64,000 bases of DNA from Kordia zhangzhouensis. Lineage in GTDB: Bacteria > Bacteroidota > Bacteroidia > Flavobacteriales > Flavobacteriaceae. A program made the position numbers and the translations under genes. The notes beneath the pieces are model-generated. The model had not been told where the DNA came from, made no database searches, and saw only the letters and a list, made by a program, of their open reading frames with translations. The DNA lies in the NCBI RefSeq assembly GCF_001005305.1, contig NZ_LBMH01000006.1, positions 1 to 64,000 on the forward strand. Reading direction: 5' to 3'. Numbering within the stretch: the first letter of the stretch is position 1; each line of letters starts with the position of its first letter. Below are positions 56,138 through 64,000 of this stretch, piece after piece.

Positions 56138-57940
56138 TTACTGTTTTTCAAGCTCTTTTATAAAGTATGATGGATATAATCCTGTTTTTACTTTGAATGC
56201 TTTAGAGAATGATTCGGAGCGTTTAAATCCAATTTCTTGAGCAATAGCACCAATAGTAAAGGATCTAAATTTTCGATCCGTTGATAATTTTTCAATTGCA
56301 TACTCTACTCGAAGATCAGTGATATAGGAGGTAAACGATTTTTGTTTGTGTCGATTAATGACTTTAGACAGATACGTTGTATTGGTTTGTAATTTTTTAG
56401 CAACTTCTACCAAAGTACTCTCCGGACTTAAAAACATTTCCTGCGTTTCAAACGCATCTAACTTGTTTAATATTTCTAGCGTAATTTCATCAATTTCTTC
56501 AATATCTTCAGGCTCTTCCGTTTCTTTCTTTACTAATACTTCAGGTTCTTTATGAGCGTTTTTTTCATTTAGTACTACCTCTTTTCGTGCTTTTTCTTGC
56601 TGTCGTTTTTCTTCTAATTGTAGCATCAAGCTTTTAAAACGTTCTTTATTTTTTTTCTGTTGTCGTTTGTTAAAAAATAATAATCCTACTATAATCAATA
56701 CCAAGCTTACAATACCTACTGTATAGATATACTTGGTTTGTTTTGATTTTTCCTGTAAGGTGTTGATTTCTTCTTTTAGTTGTACTAAATCAAACTTTTT
56801 GACAATGTTTGCATTTAGTTCATTCATTTTTTTATCATTCTCTGTATCAATCTCAATAGCTTTTTCATGATATTTTACACCCATTTCAGCATTACCAAGT
56901 GCCGTATACGATTTGGCTATATAGTAGTACATCTCTTGAAGACTTAAGAAATCTAATTTGTGCGTTTCTTTGAGTTCTTCTATTTTTTGTAATTCTTCTA
57001 TTGCTTTTTGATATTTTTTTTCACCATAATATGTTTTCCCTCTGTAAAATTTGGCAAATAAATTCAAACTTTCATTTCCCACCATATTATCAATAAGTGT
57101 TTCGGTTTTATCTAAAAGTGTATGCGCTTTTTGATAATTGCCTTTGGCTGTTTCAATCTCTGCAAAAGCTGACAAAAAATGAGCTTCTGCTCGCTTATTA
57201 TTGATTGTTTCATTTAATTGCACGCCTTTATCACAATACAATGTAGCTAACTCATATTCTTCAATATATGTATAAGCTCCACATAAATTCACGTAGATAT
57301 TCAACTTTTGTTTGTCATTGATAATTGACGGATTATTATTGATAATTTCTAAATTTTCCAATAAAAGTGCAATAGCAGCTTTTGTGTCATTCGCTTGCAT
57401 TTTTACTAAGGCTATATTTCCTGTTACAGCAACTTTTCGTTTAAGATCATTCGCTTCTTTAGCGATTTCTAATGCATTGTAATAGGAACGTAAGGCTGGA
57501 AAATTTTTCCCCGATTTAAAATAAAAAAAACCTTTTCGAAGATGAGCTAAGTATAGTATACTATCATTTTTTATTGTACTAGCAAGATTAATTCCTTTAT
57601 CAAATAGCGCTATTGCTGCTTCTAAATTCCCTACTTTGTCTTCCCAATAAGGCAATGTAATTGCTGTAGAAGCTGCTATTTTAGGATTGGAAGCGTTGAG
57701 ATAATGTTCTTTAAGGTAAGATGCAACGAGAGCCGCTTTGAGAGAATCTTTATTTTTTTCAGCATGAAATATTCGTGTGAGCTTGTAAAAAGAATGTGAA
57801 GGCAAAGCTTCTCTAAACGCTTGTAGTGTATCATTTCGATCATGAGACAATTTCGTTTGTGCTGCCATATCACTACTTATAAAACTTACAAAAAACAAAA
57901 TTAGTAGAATATGAGAAGAACAATAAAATCGAATTGACAT
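56138..57940 (-). CDS. Transmembrane TPR-AraC regulator B
   Basis: A 600-residue paralogue of the regulator at 53833 with the same order: signal peptide (SFISSDMAAQ), TPR helices, transmembrane helix at about 403-423 (TVGIVSLVLIIVGLLFF), charged coiled coil, and AraC helix-turn-helix at about 497-600 (VEVAKKLQTNTTYLSKVINR, IAQEIGFKRSESFSKAF). The AraC and linker parts agree more closely with the paralogue than the TPR parts, which suggests different ligands and similar DNA sites. It follows the tandem histidine kinase genes with a gap of 72 bases. Confidence 0.9.
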   Translation of the reverse strand: MSIRFYCSSHILLILFFVSFISSDMAAQTKLSHDRNDTLQAFREALPSHSFYKLTRIFHAEKNKDSLKAALVASYLKEHYLNASNPKIAASTAITLPYWEDKVGNLEAAIALFDKGINLASTIKNDSILYLAHLRKGFFYFKSGKNFPALRSYYNALEIAKEANDLKRKVAVTGNIALVKMQANDTKAAIALLLENLEIINNNPSIINDKQKLNIYVNLCGAYTYIEEYELATLYCDKGVQLNETINNKRAEAHFLSAFAEIETAKGNYQKAHTLLDKTETLIDNMVGNESLNLFAKFYRGKTYYGEKKYQKAIEELQKIEELKETHKLDFLSLQEMYYYIAKSYTALGNAEMGVKYHEKAIEIDTENDKKMNELNANIVKKFDLVQLKEEINTLQEKSKQTKYIYTVGIVSLVLIIVGLLFFNKRQQKKNKERFKSLMLQLEEKRQQEKARKEVVLNEKNAHKEPEVLVKKETEEPEDIEEIDEITLEILNKLDAFETQEMFLSPESTLVEVAKKLQTNTTYLSKVINRHKQKSFTSYITDLRVEYAIEKLSTDRKFRSFTIGAIAQEIGFKRSESFSKAFKVKTGLYPSYFIKELEKQ

Positions 57941-57974
57941 AGCTAAAACGTTGAAATAGTTAACAGGGAATACT

Positions 57975-57982
57975 CAAAAATA
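57975..57982 (-). promoter_or_regulatory. -7 box of regulator B
   Basis: The minus strand reads TATTTTTG, an exact match and the same octamer as before regulator A, 34 bases before the ATG. Confidence 0.4.
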
Positions 57983-58012
57983 GAAAATTTAATTCCAAAA
58001 TAGATAATGCGA

Positions 58013-59302
58013 TTAATTTTTCATCTTTTTAGGAATTTGAAAGCTAAAAGTAGCGCCTTTACCTTCTGAGCTTTCTAGGTAAATTTCACCTTCATTACGC
58101 TCTACTATCTTTTTGACCAAAGCTAACCCAATACCAATTGCTTCTCCATCTGTATCAATTTGCAATTTCTGAAACAATTCAAACACTTTTTTATGATAAC
58201 GAGTGTGAATTCCTGGGCCATTATCTTTAATAGAGAATCGATAATCTGTTTTTGTTTCTTGATAATCAATTGTTATTTCAATAAGATCTTTGTCATTATG
58301 TTTAATCGCATTTTGAATTAAATTTTGAAATACTTGAGTAAGCTGCGATTCATTAAAAAGAATTCTAGGTAATTTTTTTTCTATCGTACAGTTGATATGA
58401 TTAGCTTCATATGTGCGTAAAATTCTCTTTACCAACGTATGTACATTCACTTCTTTTACTTCTTGTTCTGGATTTCCTTGAAGCGAATAATTTAAGATTC
58501 CTTCTACCAAAAGGTCCATTTGCGTTACTTGTTTTTTGATATGAAATAAGCTTTGATTTGCAGCATCGTTTAACTGTTTATCTTCGTCTTCTATCAACCA
58601 ATCTGTCAGTGTATAAATGTTTCGCAATGGACGTTTGAGATCGTGTGATACTACATATGCAAACTCTTCCAAATCTTTATTTTTTCGCAATAATTCTTTG
58701 GCGCGAAGCTCAGAATCTTTAGTCCGTTTTTTAATTACTTTTTCAAGATTTGTATTAATCACTTCCAATTTTTTACGATAGCGAATAAAGCCATTCGTAA
58801 TCAGAAAGGAAAGTATAAAAATAATGCTTATCGTAGCTAAAATGCTACTCTCATGTACAGGATCTAAATCAGATATATATACATAATAGGCTAAGTGAAT
58901 CGTTTCTGTAGTGCTGTATATAATTACTAATATTCGGTTACTTAACAGCAATACAGAACCAAAAATAAACACATAAGTAACCAATAGGAAGTCTAGTGAA
59001 AAATTATTTAAATAAGTTGCATACGTTAAATAGTGCTGGAATGCCATTGTAGAAAAAAAGACAAATAAACCATAGTACTGCAAAATGAATTTATTCTTCA
59101 AATTGGGTAAAATTCCAATTAGTAAAAATAAAACTGCAAACACCATATTTCCATAAAAAGGTATAATAACCTCTGGATGATAATATTTCATGATTTCCAT
59201 ATACACAAACGTACTAGGTGCACCAAGACATAACGTTATGCCACTATTGCGAATTTCAAAAGGTTCCAGCCTTCCTAAAGTTTTAAATACGTTTTTTATC
59301 AT
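58013..59302 (-). CDS. Membrane histidine kinase B
   Basis: A 429-residue sensor kinase with six hydrophobic segments in the first about 175 residues, a short coiled coil, then HisKA and HATPase domains. The H-box is FAYVVSHDLKRPLRNIYTLT, N-box NLIQNAIKH, G1 DNGPGI, F-box FELFQKL, G2 GIGLALVKKI. It is a tandem paralogue of the next gene upstream (30-base gap). No response regulator gene is nearby. The membrane part is unusual in having no clear periplasmic loop, so it may sense the membrane itself. Confidence 0.9.
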   Translation of the reverse strand: MIKNVFKTLGRLEPFEIRNSGITLCLGAPSTFVYMEIMKYYHPEVIIPFYGNMVFAVLFLLIGILPNLKNKFILQYYGLFVFFSTMAFQHYLTYATYLNNFSLDFLLVTYVFIFGSVLLLSNRILVIIYSTTETIHLAYYVYISDLDPVHESSILATISIIFILSFLITNGFIRYRKKLEVINTNLEKVIKKRTKDSELRAKELLRKNKDLEEFAYVVSHDLKRPLRNIYTLTDWLIEDEDKQLNDAANQSLFHIKKQVTQMDLLVEGILNYSLQGNPEQEVKEVNVHTLVKRILRTYEANHINCTIEKKLPRILFNESQLTQVFQNLIQNAIKHNDKDLIEITIDYQETKTDYRFSIKDNGPGIHTRYHKKVFELFQKLQIDTDGEAIGIGLALVKKIVERNEGEIYLESSEGKGATFSFQIPKKMKN

Positions 59303-59332
59303 GAAAGTTTGAGGCAGTTTATGTTTTAATTT

Positions 59333-60616
59333 TTAAGATGGTATTGTAAAAATAAATTGAGCTCCTTTGCCTAGTTCACTCTCTATGTAAATTTTTCCTC
59401 CATTCCGTTCAATGATTTTTTTCACTAAAGCCAAGCCAATTCCTATAGAATCTACTTCTTTTTTAACATCAAGCTTTTGAAAGAGTTCAAAAATCTTTTT
59501 ATGGTATTTCTCTTCAATTCCAGGACCATTATCTTTGATAGAAAATTGATGCATTCTTTCTAATTTTTGATAATCAATCGTAATATCAACATGATCTTTA
59601 TCGGTATGCTTTATAGCATTTTGAATTAAATTCTGAAAAACTTGTAGTAATTGCGACTCATTAAACATTACTTTTGGAAGTTTTTTCTTTAAATGGATAC
59701 GTACCGTTTCACTAGAATTTACTGTAATTATACGTTCTACCAACGCTTGAGAATCTACACTATTGACAGGCAACTCTTTGTCCATTTGCAAGGAATAGTT
59801 CAAAATTCCTTCTACTAATAGATCCATTTGTGTCACTTGTTCTTTAATCAATCGAAAACTTTGATTCGTTTCATCATTAAACTGATATTCATCGTCATCA
59901 GTAAGCCAATCAGTAAGTGTATAAATATTTCGTAGTGGGCGTTTAAGATCGTGAGATACTACATAAGCAAACTCTTCCAAATCTTTATTTTTTCGCAATA
60001 ATTCTTTTGCTCTATTCTCTAAATCGTTTGTGCGTTGTTTTATTCGTTCTTCCAGTTCAACATTTACCGCTTCTAACTTTTTTCGATAACGAATCAACCC
60101 ATTCATAACTAAAAAAGAAAAGATAAAAATAGTGCTCATGGATACCATAATTGCACTTTCTGACATACGATCTAATGTAGAATAATATACCCTATATGCA
60201 AGGTGTAATAACTGCGAAGCACTAAAAATAATAACTAATAATCGATTGCTTAAAAGTAATACAGAACCAAAAATAAAGACATACGTTACCAATAAATAAT
60301 CTAATGAAAAATCATTCAATGCCGTTGCATAAGTTAGATAGTATTGAAAGGTCATTAGTGTGGCAAAAGAAATCCAACCATACATTTCGTTGAGACGTTT
60401 ATGCTTAAAATAAGGAATAGCTCCTACTAGCACAAAAAGCAACGAAAATACTATTTCACCGTAAAAAGGAATGTTGAGATCAGGGTTGTAATGTAGCATG
60501 AATATCACATAGATATACGTGCTTGGTCCTGCAAGCAAAAAAGTGATACTACTGTTCTTTATTTCAAAAGGTTCTAATCGTCCAACATCTTTAAGATATT
60601 TTACAATTTTATCCAA
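59333..60616 (-). CDS. Membrane histidine kinase A
   Basis: A 427-residue paralogue of the kinase at 58013, first gene of the pair. It begins with the shared GRLEPFEI motif, then six hydrophobic segments and the cytoplasmic YRKKLEAVN linker. The H-box VVSHDLKRPLRN, N-box NLIQNAIKH, G1 DNGPGIEEK and G2 GIGLALVKKI are complete, so both copies look active. The kinase core is nearly the same in both; the membrane parts are also close. No partner regulator gene is adjacent. Confidence 0.9.
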   Translation of the reverse strand: MDKIVKYLKDVGRLEPFEIKNSSITFLLAGPSTYIYVIFMLHYNPDLNIPFYGEIVFSLLFVLVGAIPYFKHKRLNEMYGWISFATLMTFQYYLTYATALNDFSLDYLLVTYVFIFGSVLLLSNRLLVIIFSASQLLHLAYRVYYSTLDRMSESAIMVSMSTIFIFSFLVMNGLIRYRKKLEAVNVELEERIKQRTNDLENRAKELLRKNKDLEEFAYVVSHDLKRPLRNIYTLTDWLTDDDEYQFNDETNQSFRLIKEQVTQMDLLVEGILNYSLQMDKELPVNSVDSQALVERIITVNSSETVRIHLKKKLPKVMFNESQLLQVFQNLIQNAIKHTDKDHVDITIDYQKLERMHQFSIKDNGPGIEEKYHKKIFELFQKLDVKKEVDSIGIGLALVKKIIERNGGKIYIESELGKGAQFIFTIPS

Positions 60617-60717
60617 ATAACTAATTTTATGTTAAGGTTTTAAAGTTATGGAAAATGATTTTAAAAAAAATGTATTAAAAATGATTTTTTACTTGTTTGT
60701 CAACAACATTTTACATT

Positions 60718-60739
60718 ACTTTGTATTTCAAAGTACTTT
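60718..60739. promoter_or_regulatory. Operator-like site in front of the membrane protein/regulator operon
   Basis: ACTTTG.A.TTCAAAGTACTTT occurs here and again before creD (61778-61799), with 20 of 22 bases the same. It contains an inverted repeat (TACTTTG/CAAAGTA) and ends 3 bases before the ATG, so a bound protein would block initiation. The encoded winged-helix protein is the obvious candidate ligand. Confidence 0.65.
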
Positions 60740-60742
60740 AAT

Positions 60743-61381
60743 ATGGCATCATCAGACTATTTAAACGATATTAAAGAGATTAAGCACCTAATGAATAGGT
60801 CGTCTCGATTCATTTCACTCAGTGGGCTTTCAGGAGTAATGGCTGGTATTTATGCGCTTATTGGAGCTTGGTTTGCTAAACAAGAATTGGCAAAAGCTGC
60901 TTTAAACAAAATTGATATGCGTACTGGACATTATGAAGCGACAACTAGTGAAGTTACTTTTAATTTATTGCTTATTGCAACAATTGTTGTTGTCCTTGCT
61001 ATTGTTACTGGGATTTTTCTTACGCAACGAAAAGCCAAGAAAAATAATGAAAAAATGCTTGATAAGTCAGCAATTAAACTACTTGTCAACTTTTTGATTC
61101 CATTAATTACAGGTGGTATTTTTACACTTGTAATTTTGCAAAGAGGTTTGGTGGGATTGGTTGCTCCTACAACGCTTATTTTTTATGGGTTGGCATGTGT
61201 AAGTGCAAGTAAGTTTACGTATGGACATGTAAAATATTTAGGATTTTCCAATATCATTTTGGGATTAATTGCCACTCAATATATTGGATATGGTTTGTAT
61301 TTTTGGGCAATTGGTTTTGGTATATTTCATATTGTTTATGGCACGTGGATGTACATCCTTTTAGAACAAAATACAAAATAA
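60743..61381 (+). CDS. Six-helix membrane protein, operon with winged-helix regulator
   Basis: A 212-residue integral membrane protein with about six hydrophobic segments after a charged start (SSDYLNDIKEIKHLMNRSSR). No named family recognised, but in Bacteroidota a protein of this type commonly precedes a small winged-helix regulator and CreD. It ends 4 bases before the regulator start. An operator-like site lies directly upstream. Confidence 0.75.
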   Translation: MASSDYLNDIKEIKHLMNRSSRFISLSGLSGVMAGIYALIGAWFAKQELAKAALNKIDMRTGHYEATTSEVTFNLLLIATIVVVLAIVTGIFLTQRKAKKNNEKMLDKSAIKLLVNFLIPLITGGIFTLVILQRGLVGLVAPTTLIFYGLACVSASKFTYGHVKYLGFSNIILGLIATQYIGYGLYFWAIGFGIFHIVYGTWMYILLEQNTK

Positions 61382-61385
61382 AAAA

Positions 61386-61682
61386 GTGAGTATCCTTAAT
61401 AATATAAATAAAGCATTTGATCACCGAATTCGTTTGGGCATTATGTCTGTGTTGATGGTAAACGAGTATGCTGATTTTAAAACATTAAAAGAACTTTTAG
61501 ATGCCACAGATGGGAATTTAGCCAGCCATGCCAAAGCACTTGAAAAAGTAGCTTATATAAAAGTGGAAAAACAATTTATTGAGCGAAAGCCTAATACGAG
61601 ATATAGTGCTACTATATTAGGAAAAACTGAATTCAAAAAGCATATAGAAGCCCTAGAACAACTTATTCGAAACAGTGAATAA
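61386..61682 (+). CDS. Winged-helix transcriptional regulator
   Basis: A 98-residue protein starting at GTG 61386, four bases after the previous stop. It is a single winged-helix domain: LNNINKAFDHRIRLGIMSVL, LKELLDATDGNLASHAKALE (recognition helix) and the wing FIERKPNTRYSATILGKTEF. It matches the ArsR/MarR-like HTH_34 (PF13601-type) family. It probably binds the near-identical 22-bp sites before its own operon and before creD, giving autoregulation. The effector is unknown. Confidence 0.9.
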   Translation: MSILNNINKAFDHRIRLGIMSVLMVNEYADFKTLKELLDATDGNLASHAKALEKVAYIKVEKQFIERKPNTRYSATILGKTEFKKHIEALEQLIRNSE

Positions 61683-61777
61683 TCAAATTTTGAAATACAT
61701 GAGCACACTTACAATTAATTATACCTTACGCCCATTCTTACTACTGAGAATGAAAAATTAAAAAAATTTTATATACA

Positions 61778-61799
61778 ACTTTGAAATTCAAAGTACTTT
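61778..61799. promoter_or_regulatory. Operator-like palindrome in front of creD
   Basis: The core ACTTTGAAATTCAAAGT (61778-61794) is a perfect palindrome of two 8-base arms around one base. The 22-base site matches 60718-60739 at 20 positions. It ends 13 bases before the creD ATG. Confidence 0.7.
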
Positions 61800-61812
61800 T
61801 AAATTATAAACA

Positions 61813-63219
61813 ATGGAAATATCACAAAAAAACACAAATCAAAACGGAAAGTTTGTTACTTGGTTTCGAACTTCAATCACAGCTCGTATGCTCATTATGG
61901 GAACCTTGGTTTTTCTTTTAATGATTCCTCTTGCGCTAGTACAAGAACTAATTATTGAACGTGAACATCGACAACGTAGTGTCATGAATGAAATCAATGA
62001 TAATTGGGGAAATGAAATCGTTTTTTATGGTCCTATATTGAAAGTTCCATACAAAACCTATGAAGAAACAGTAACCTATAATGCAGAAACAGAAGAAAGT
62101 TTTAAAGAGAAACGCACCATATTGAATTATGCATATTTTTTCCCAGAGCAGTTGAATATTGACACTCATGTGGATACGGAGCGAAAAAAGCGAAATAATT
62201 TTGATACCGCAGTATTCAAAGCAGGTATTAAAGCTACAGGTCATTTTGAAACTCCTAATTTTTCTACAAAATCAATTCTAGAAGAAGATATTGTTTGGGA
62301 CAAAGCCGCTTTAATAATCCATAGTTCTAACTTAAAAGGACTTAAAAGTGAAGTAAAGCTTACTCTTAATGGAAATGAGTATGGTTTTGAAACAAATTAT
62401 ACAATCCAAAATAATGGGTATCCACACTTGGAAGAACTTGAAAGTTCCTTCATAGCTCTTGCAGATATTCCAAAAACAAATACAAGCGATTTTCAATTTG
62501 AGCTAGAATATAACGGAAGCGAACAAATTGAATTTGTTCCCATTGGAAAAGTTACTAATATACATATGACTTCCGATTGGAAAGATCCTAAACATATTGG
62601 CAATTTTACAACACAAAACGAACAGACAACTGCTAATGGCGGATTTGAAGCCGAATGGAAAATTTTGAGCACGAATCGATCATTTTCTCAACAATTTTTT
62701 CAAAACTTACCGCAACTTACAAGTTATGCCGTAGGCACAAATTTTATCTTTCCTCTTGATGAATATCAAAAGAGTCAACGTTCTGCCAAATATGGCTTTT
62801 TAGTCATTGGACTCACATTTTTAGTATTCTTTTTAATTCAAACTCTAAGTAAAATATCCATTCATCCTTTTCAATATATAATGATTGGGCTTGCATTGAT
62901 TATGTTTTACACTTTATTAATTTCTATTTCAGAACACAGCAGTTTCTTAAAAGCGTATCTCATCGCAGGTGTCGCCGTCATTGTGATGATTACTTTATAT
63001 TCTAGATCAATCTTGAAAAAGTGGAAATTTCCACTCTTTATCGGAGCCACGTTAACCACTATGTACGGATTTATTTTTGTGATTATTCAATTAGAAAGTT
63101 ACGCCCTTTTAGTGGGAAGCATTGGCCTGTTTATCATTTTGGGTATAGTAATGTATGTATCTCGAAAAATAGATTGGTATGTTGACCCTTCAAATTCACA
63201 GCAGGTACAATCTGCATAA
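61813..63219 (+). CDS. creD: Cell envelope integrity protein CreD
   Basis: A 468-residue inner-membrane protein. One N-terminal helix (MLIMGTLVFLLMIPLALVQ) is followed by a long periplasmic domain (FYGPILKVPYKTYEE, FFPEQLNIDTHVDTERK, WKILSTNRSFSQQF) and about five C-terminal helices. This is the CreD family, induced under envelope stress in proteobacteria; its mechanism is not established. In Bacteroidota it is commonly found with a winged-helix regulator, as here. It is separated from the regulator by 130 bases with an operator-like palindrome. Confidence 0.92.
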   Translation: MEISQKNTNQNGKFVTWFRTSITARMLIMGTLVFLLMIPLALVQELIIEREHRQRSVMNEINDNWGNEIVFYGPILKVPYKTYEETVTYNAETEESFKEKRTILNYAYFFPEQLNIDTHVDTERKKRNNFDTAVFKAGIKATGHFETPNFSTKSILEEDIVWDKAALIIHSSNLKGLKSEVKLTLNGNEYGFETNYTIQNNGYPHLEELESSFIALADIPKTNTSDFQFELEYNGSEQIEFVPIGKVTNIHMTSDWKDPKHIGNFTTQNEQTTANGGFEAEWKILSTNRSFSQQFFQNLPQLTSYAVGTNFIFPLDEYQKSQRSAKYGFLVIGLTFLVFFLIQTLSKISIHPFQYIMIGLALIMFYTLLISISEHSSFLKAYLIAGVAVIVMITLYSRSILKKWKFPLFIGATLTTMYGFIFVIIQLESYALLVGSIGLFIILGIVMYVSRKIDWYVDPSNSQQVQSA

Positions 63220-63240
63220 AAATTGATTTGTTAGTTTGAT

Positions 63241-63298
63241 GAGAAAACGATTCCTAGCTTTTAAACTTTTTAGCGAAAAAAGCATAGGTTTCGTTTTC
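63241..63298 (+). terminator. Long imperfect stem-loop after creD
   Basis: GAAAACGA (63243-63250) pairs with TCGTTTTC (63291-63298), and CCTA pairs with TAGG inside it, leaving an AT-rich loop. An A/T tract follows. It could end the creD transcript, though the flanking T-run is weak. Confidence 0.4.
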
Positions 63299-63315
63299 AT
63301 TTAAAAAAAATTATC

Positions 63316-63618
63316 ATGAATATTCCTTATATCTACACGCTTTTAAAAACAGCTAAAATCACCGCTATTTTGAGTTTTTTAGGTGGAACTTTTTTACTTA
63401 TCTGCTATTTGTATAATGCAGGATCTCAAACAATTCTCAATTTAGGAATTTACTATGCATTATTCACATTACTCATGAACAGTATATTATTTTTTACTCT
63501 ATGTATCATTTTCATGCATAGTGAAGTAAAACGCAAAAATATTCTTAAATCATTGCTATTGATGATACTGAATATTCCTATCAGTTTATGTTATGTAATA
63601 CTGATTGCTAATTATTAA
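63316..63618 (+). CDS. Small three-helix membrane protein of unknown function
   Basis: A 100-residue protein with three hydrophobic helices (ITAILSFLGGTFLLICYLY, a second at about residues 40-68, and LLLMILNIPISLCYVILI). Charged linker VKRKN between helices 2 and 3. No family recognised. It is 17 bases upstream of a DUF1361 gene, so the two probably form an operon with or after creD. Confidence 0.6.
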   Translation: MNIPYIYTLLKTAKITAILSFLGGTFLLICYLYNAGSQTILNLGIYYALFTLLMNSILFFTLCIIFMHSEVKRKNILKSLLLMILNIPISLCYVILIANY

Positions 63619-63635
63619 TTAAATAAGAGAATAAA

Positions 63636-64000
63636 ATGTTATTAGACGCTACTAAATTGAATCGTTTTTTGCTCATTTTCAGCATATTTTGCATGGTATT
63701 ACTTTCATTTCGCATGCTCCTAACCGAAAGTTTATTTTATGGTTTTCTAGTGTGGAATTTGTTCTTAGCAATGGTTCCATATGGAATCTCTTCCTGGTTA
63801 ATACACACACATTGGATACGAAAACATAGTTTTCCTTTACTTTTATTCTTAGGAATTTGGTTGTTATTTTTACCAAATGCACCTTATGTCATTACAGATC
63901 TTAAGCATTTAAGATATGCCAAATCTTCTTTGAGTTGGTTTGATCCTTTTATGCTATTTGCTTTTGCTCTAAACAGTTTACTTTATGGAGTTATTTCAAT
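63636..64000 (+). CDS. DUF1361 membrane protein, N-terminal part (gene runs off the window)
   Basis: The first 121 codons of an integral membrane protein from ATG 63636. FYGFLVWNLFLAMVPYGISS, WLLFLPNAPYVITDLKHLRY and the WFDPFMLFAFALNSLLYG stretch match the DUF1361 family, an inner-membrane family of unknown function with 5-6 helices. It follows the small three-helix protein gene with 17 bases between. Confidence 0.82.
   Translation, partial: MLLDATKLNRFLLIFSIFCMVLLSFRMLLTESLFYGFLVWNLFLAMVPYGISSWLIHTHWIRKHSFPLLLFLGIWLLFLPNAPYVITDLKHLRYAKSSLSWFDPFMLFAFALNSLLYGVIS

Overview
The window looks like a chromosomal stretch of a marine-type member of the Flavobacteriaceae (Bacteroidota). The DNA is AT-rich. 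Many genes are preceded by the Bacteroidota promoter -7 box TAnnTTTG, several of them with a TTG about 18-21 bases further upstream. Family-typical content includes a SecD-SecF fusion, a TPR giant paired with a TonB-receptor-like barrel, DUF2911, CreD, FdtA/FdtB-like amino-sugar enzymes and GG-leader peptides of the type annotated as class I lanthipeptide precursors. The peptide set and the TPR-AraC regulators recall Kordia, but that is only an impression. I see no rRNA, tRNA, CRISPR array, insertion sequence or prophage.

Layout. 1-3531 (minus): the N-terminal 1029 residues of a very large secreted repeat protein, whose C-terminus lies outside the window, and a small secreted partner. 3880-7745 (plus): folE, cysS, yidD (no ATG/GTG/TTG start), lgt and a DUF192 lipoprotein. 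8056-23104: a GG-leader peptide gene, then mostly minus-strand core genes: secDF, mdh, an outer-membrane protein, gyrB, a dipeptide epimerase, a caspase-like protease with a lipoprotein, and asnB. 23491-31714: DUF2911, a YtcJ-like amidohydrolase, the barrel/TPR pair and a divergent FtsE-like ATPase. 31816-46021: a surface-polysaccharide region with four glycosyltransferases, FdtA-like ketoisomerase, FdtB-like aminotransferase, hexapeptide acyltransferase, Wzx-type flippase, FemAB/GNAT-like protein (apparent ATT start), a membrane sulfatase-fold protein and a methyltransferase; CIA30, Dps and a small secreted protein are inserted in it. 46141-53336: typA, a GG-leader peptide, a DUF4836-like lipoprotein, an ABC exporter, kdsA (metal-dependent class) and a DUF1801 protein.

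53430-60616 (minus) is the most unusual part. Two tandem paralogous membrane histidine kinases are followed by two paralogous periplasmic-TPR/transmembrane/AraC regulators, and each regulator gene is followed by a small Cys-containing GG-leader peptide gene. The duplicated regulator-peptide architecture suggests an exported-peptide sensing circuit; this is inference.

60743-63219 is a stress-type operon region: a six-helix membrane protein, a winged-helix regulator and CreD, with nearly identical 22-bp operator-like sites in front of the first gene and creD. The window ends inside a DUF1361 membrane protein gene.

Functionally, the core genes serve translation, supercoiling, folate precursor synthesis, lipoprotein and Sec export, and Kdo synthesis. 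The accessory genes are mostly concerned with the cell surface: polysaccharide, outer-membrane proteins, secreted proteins and peptides, and envelope stress.
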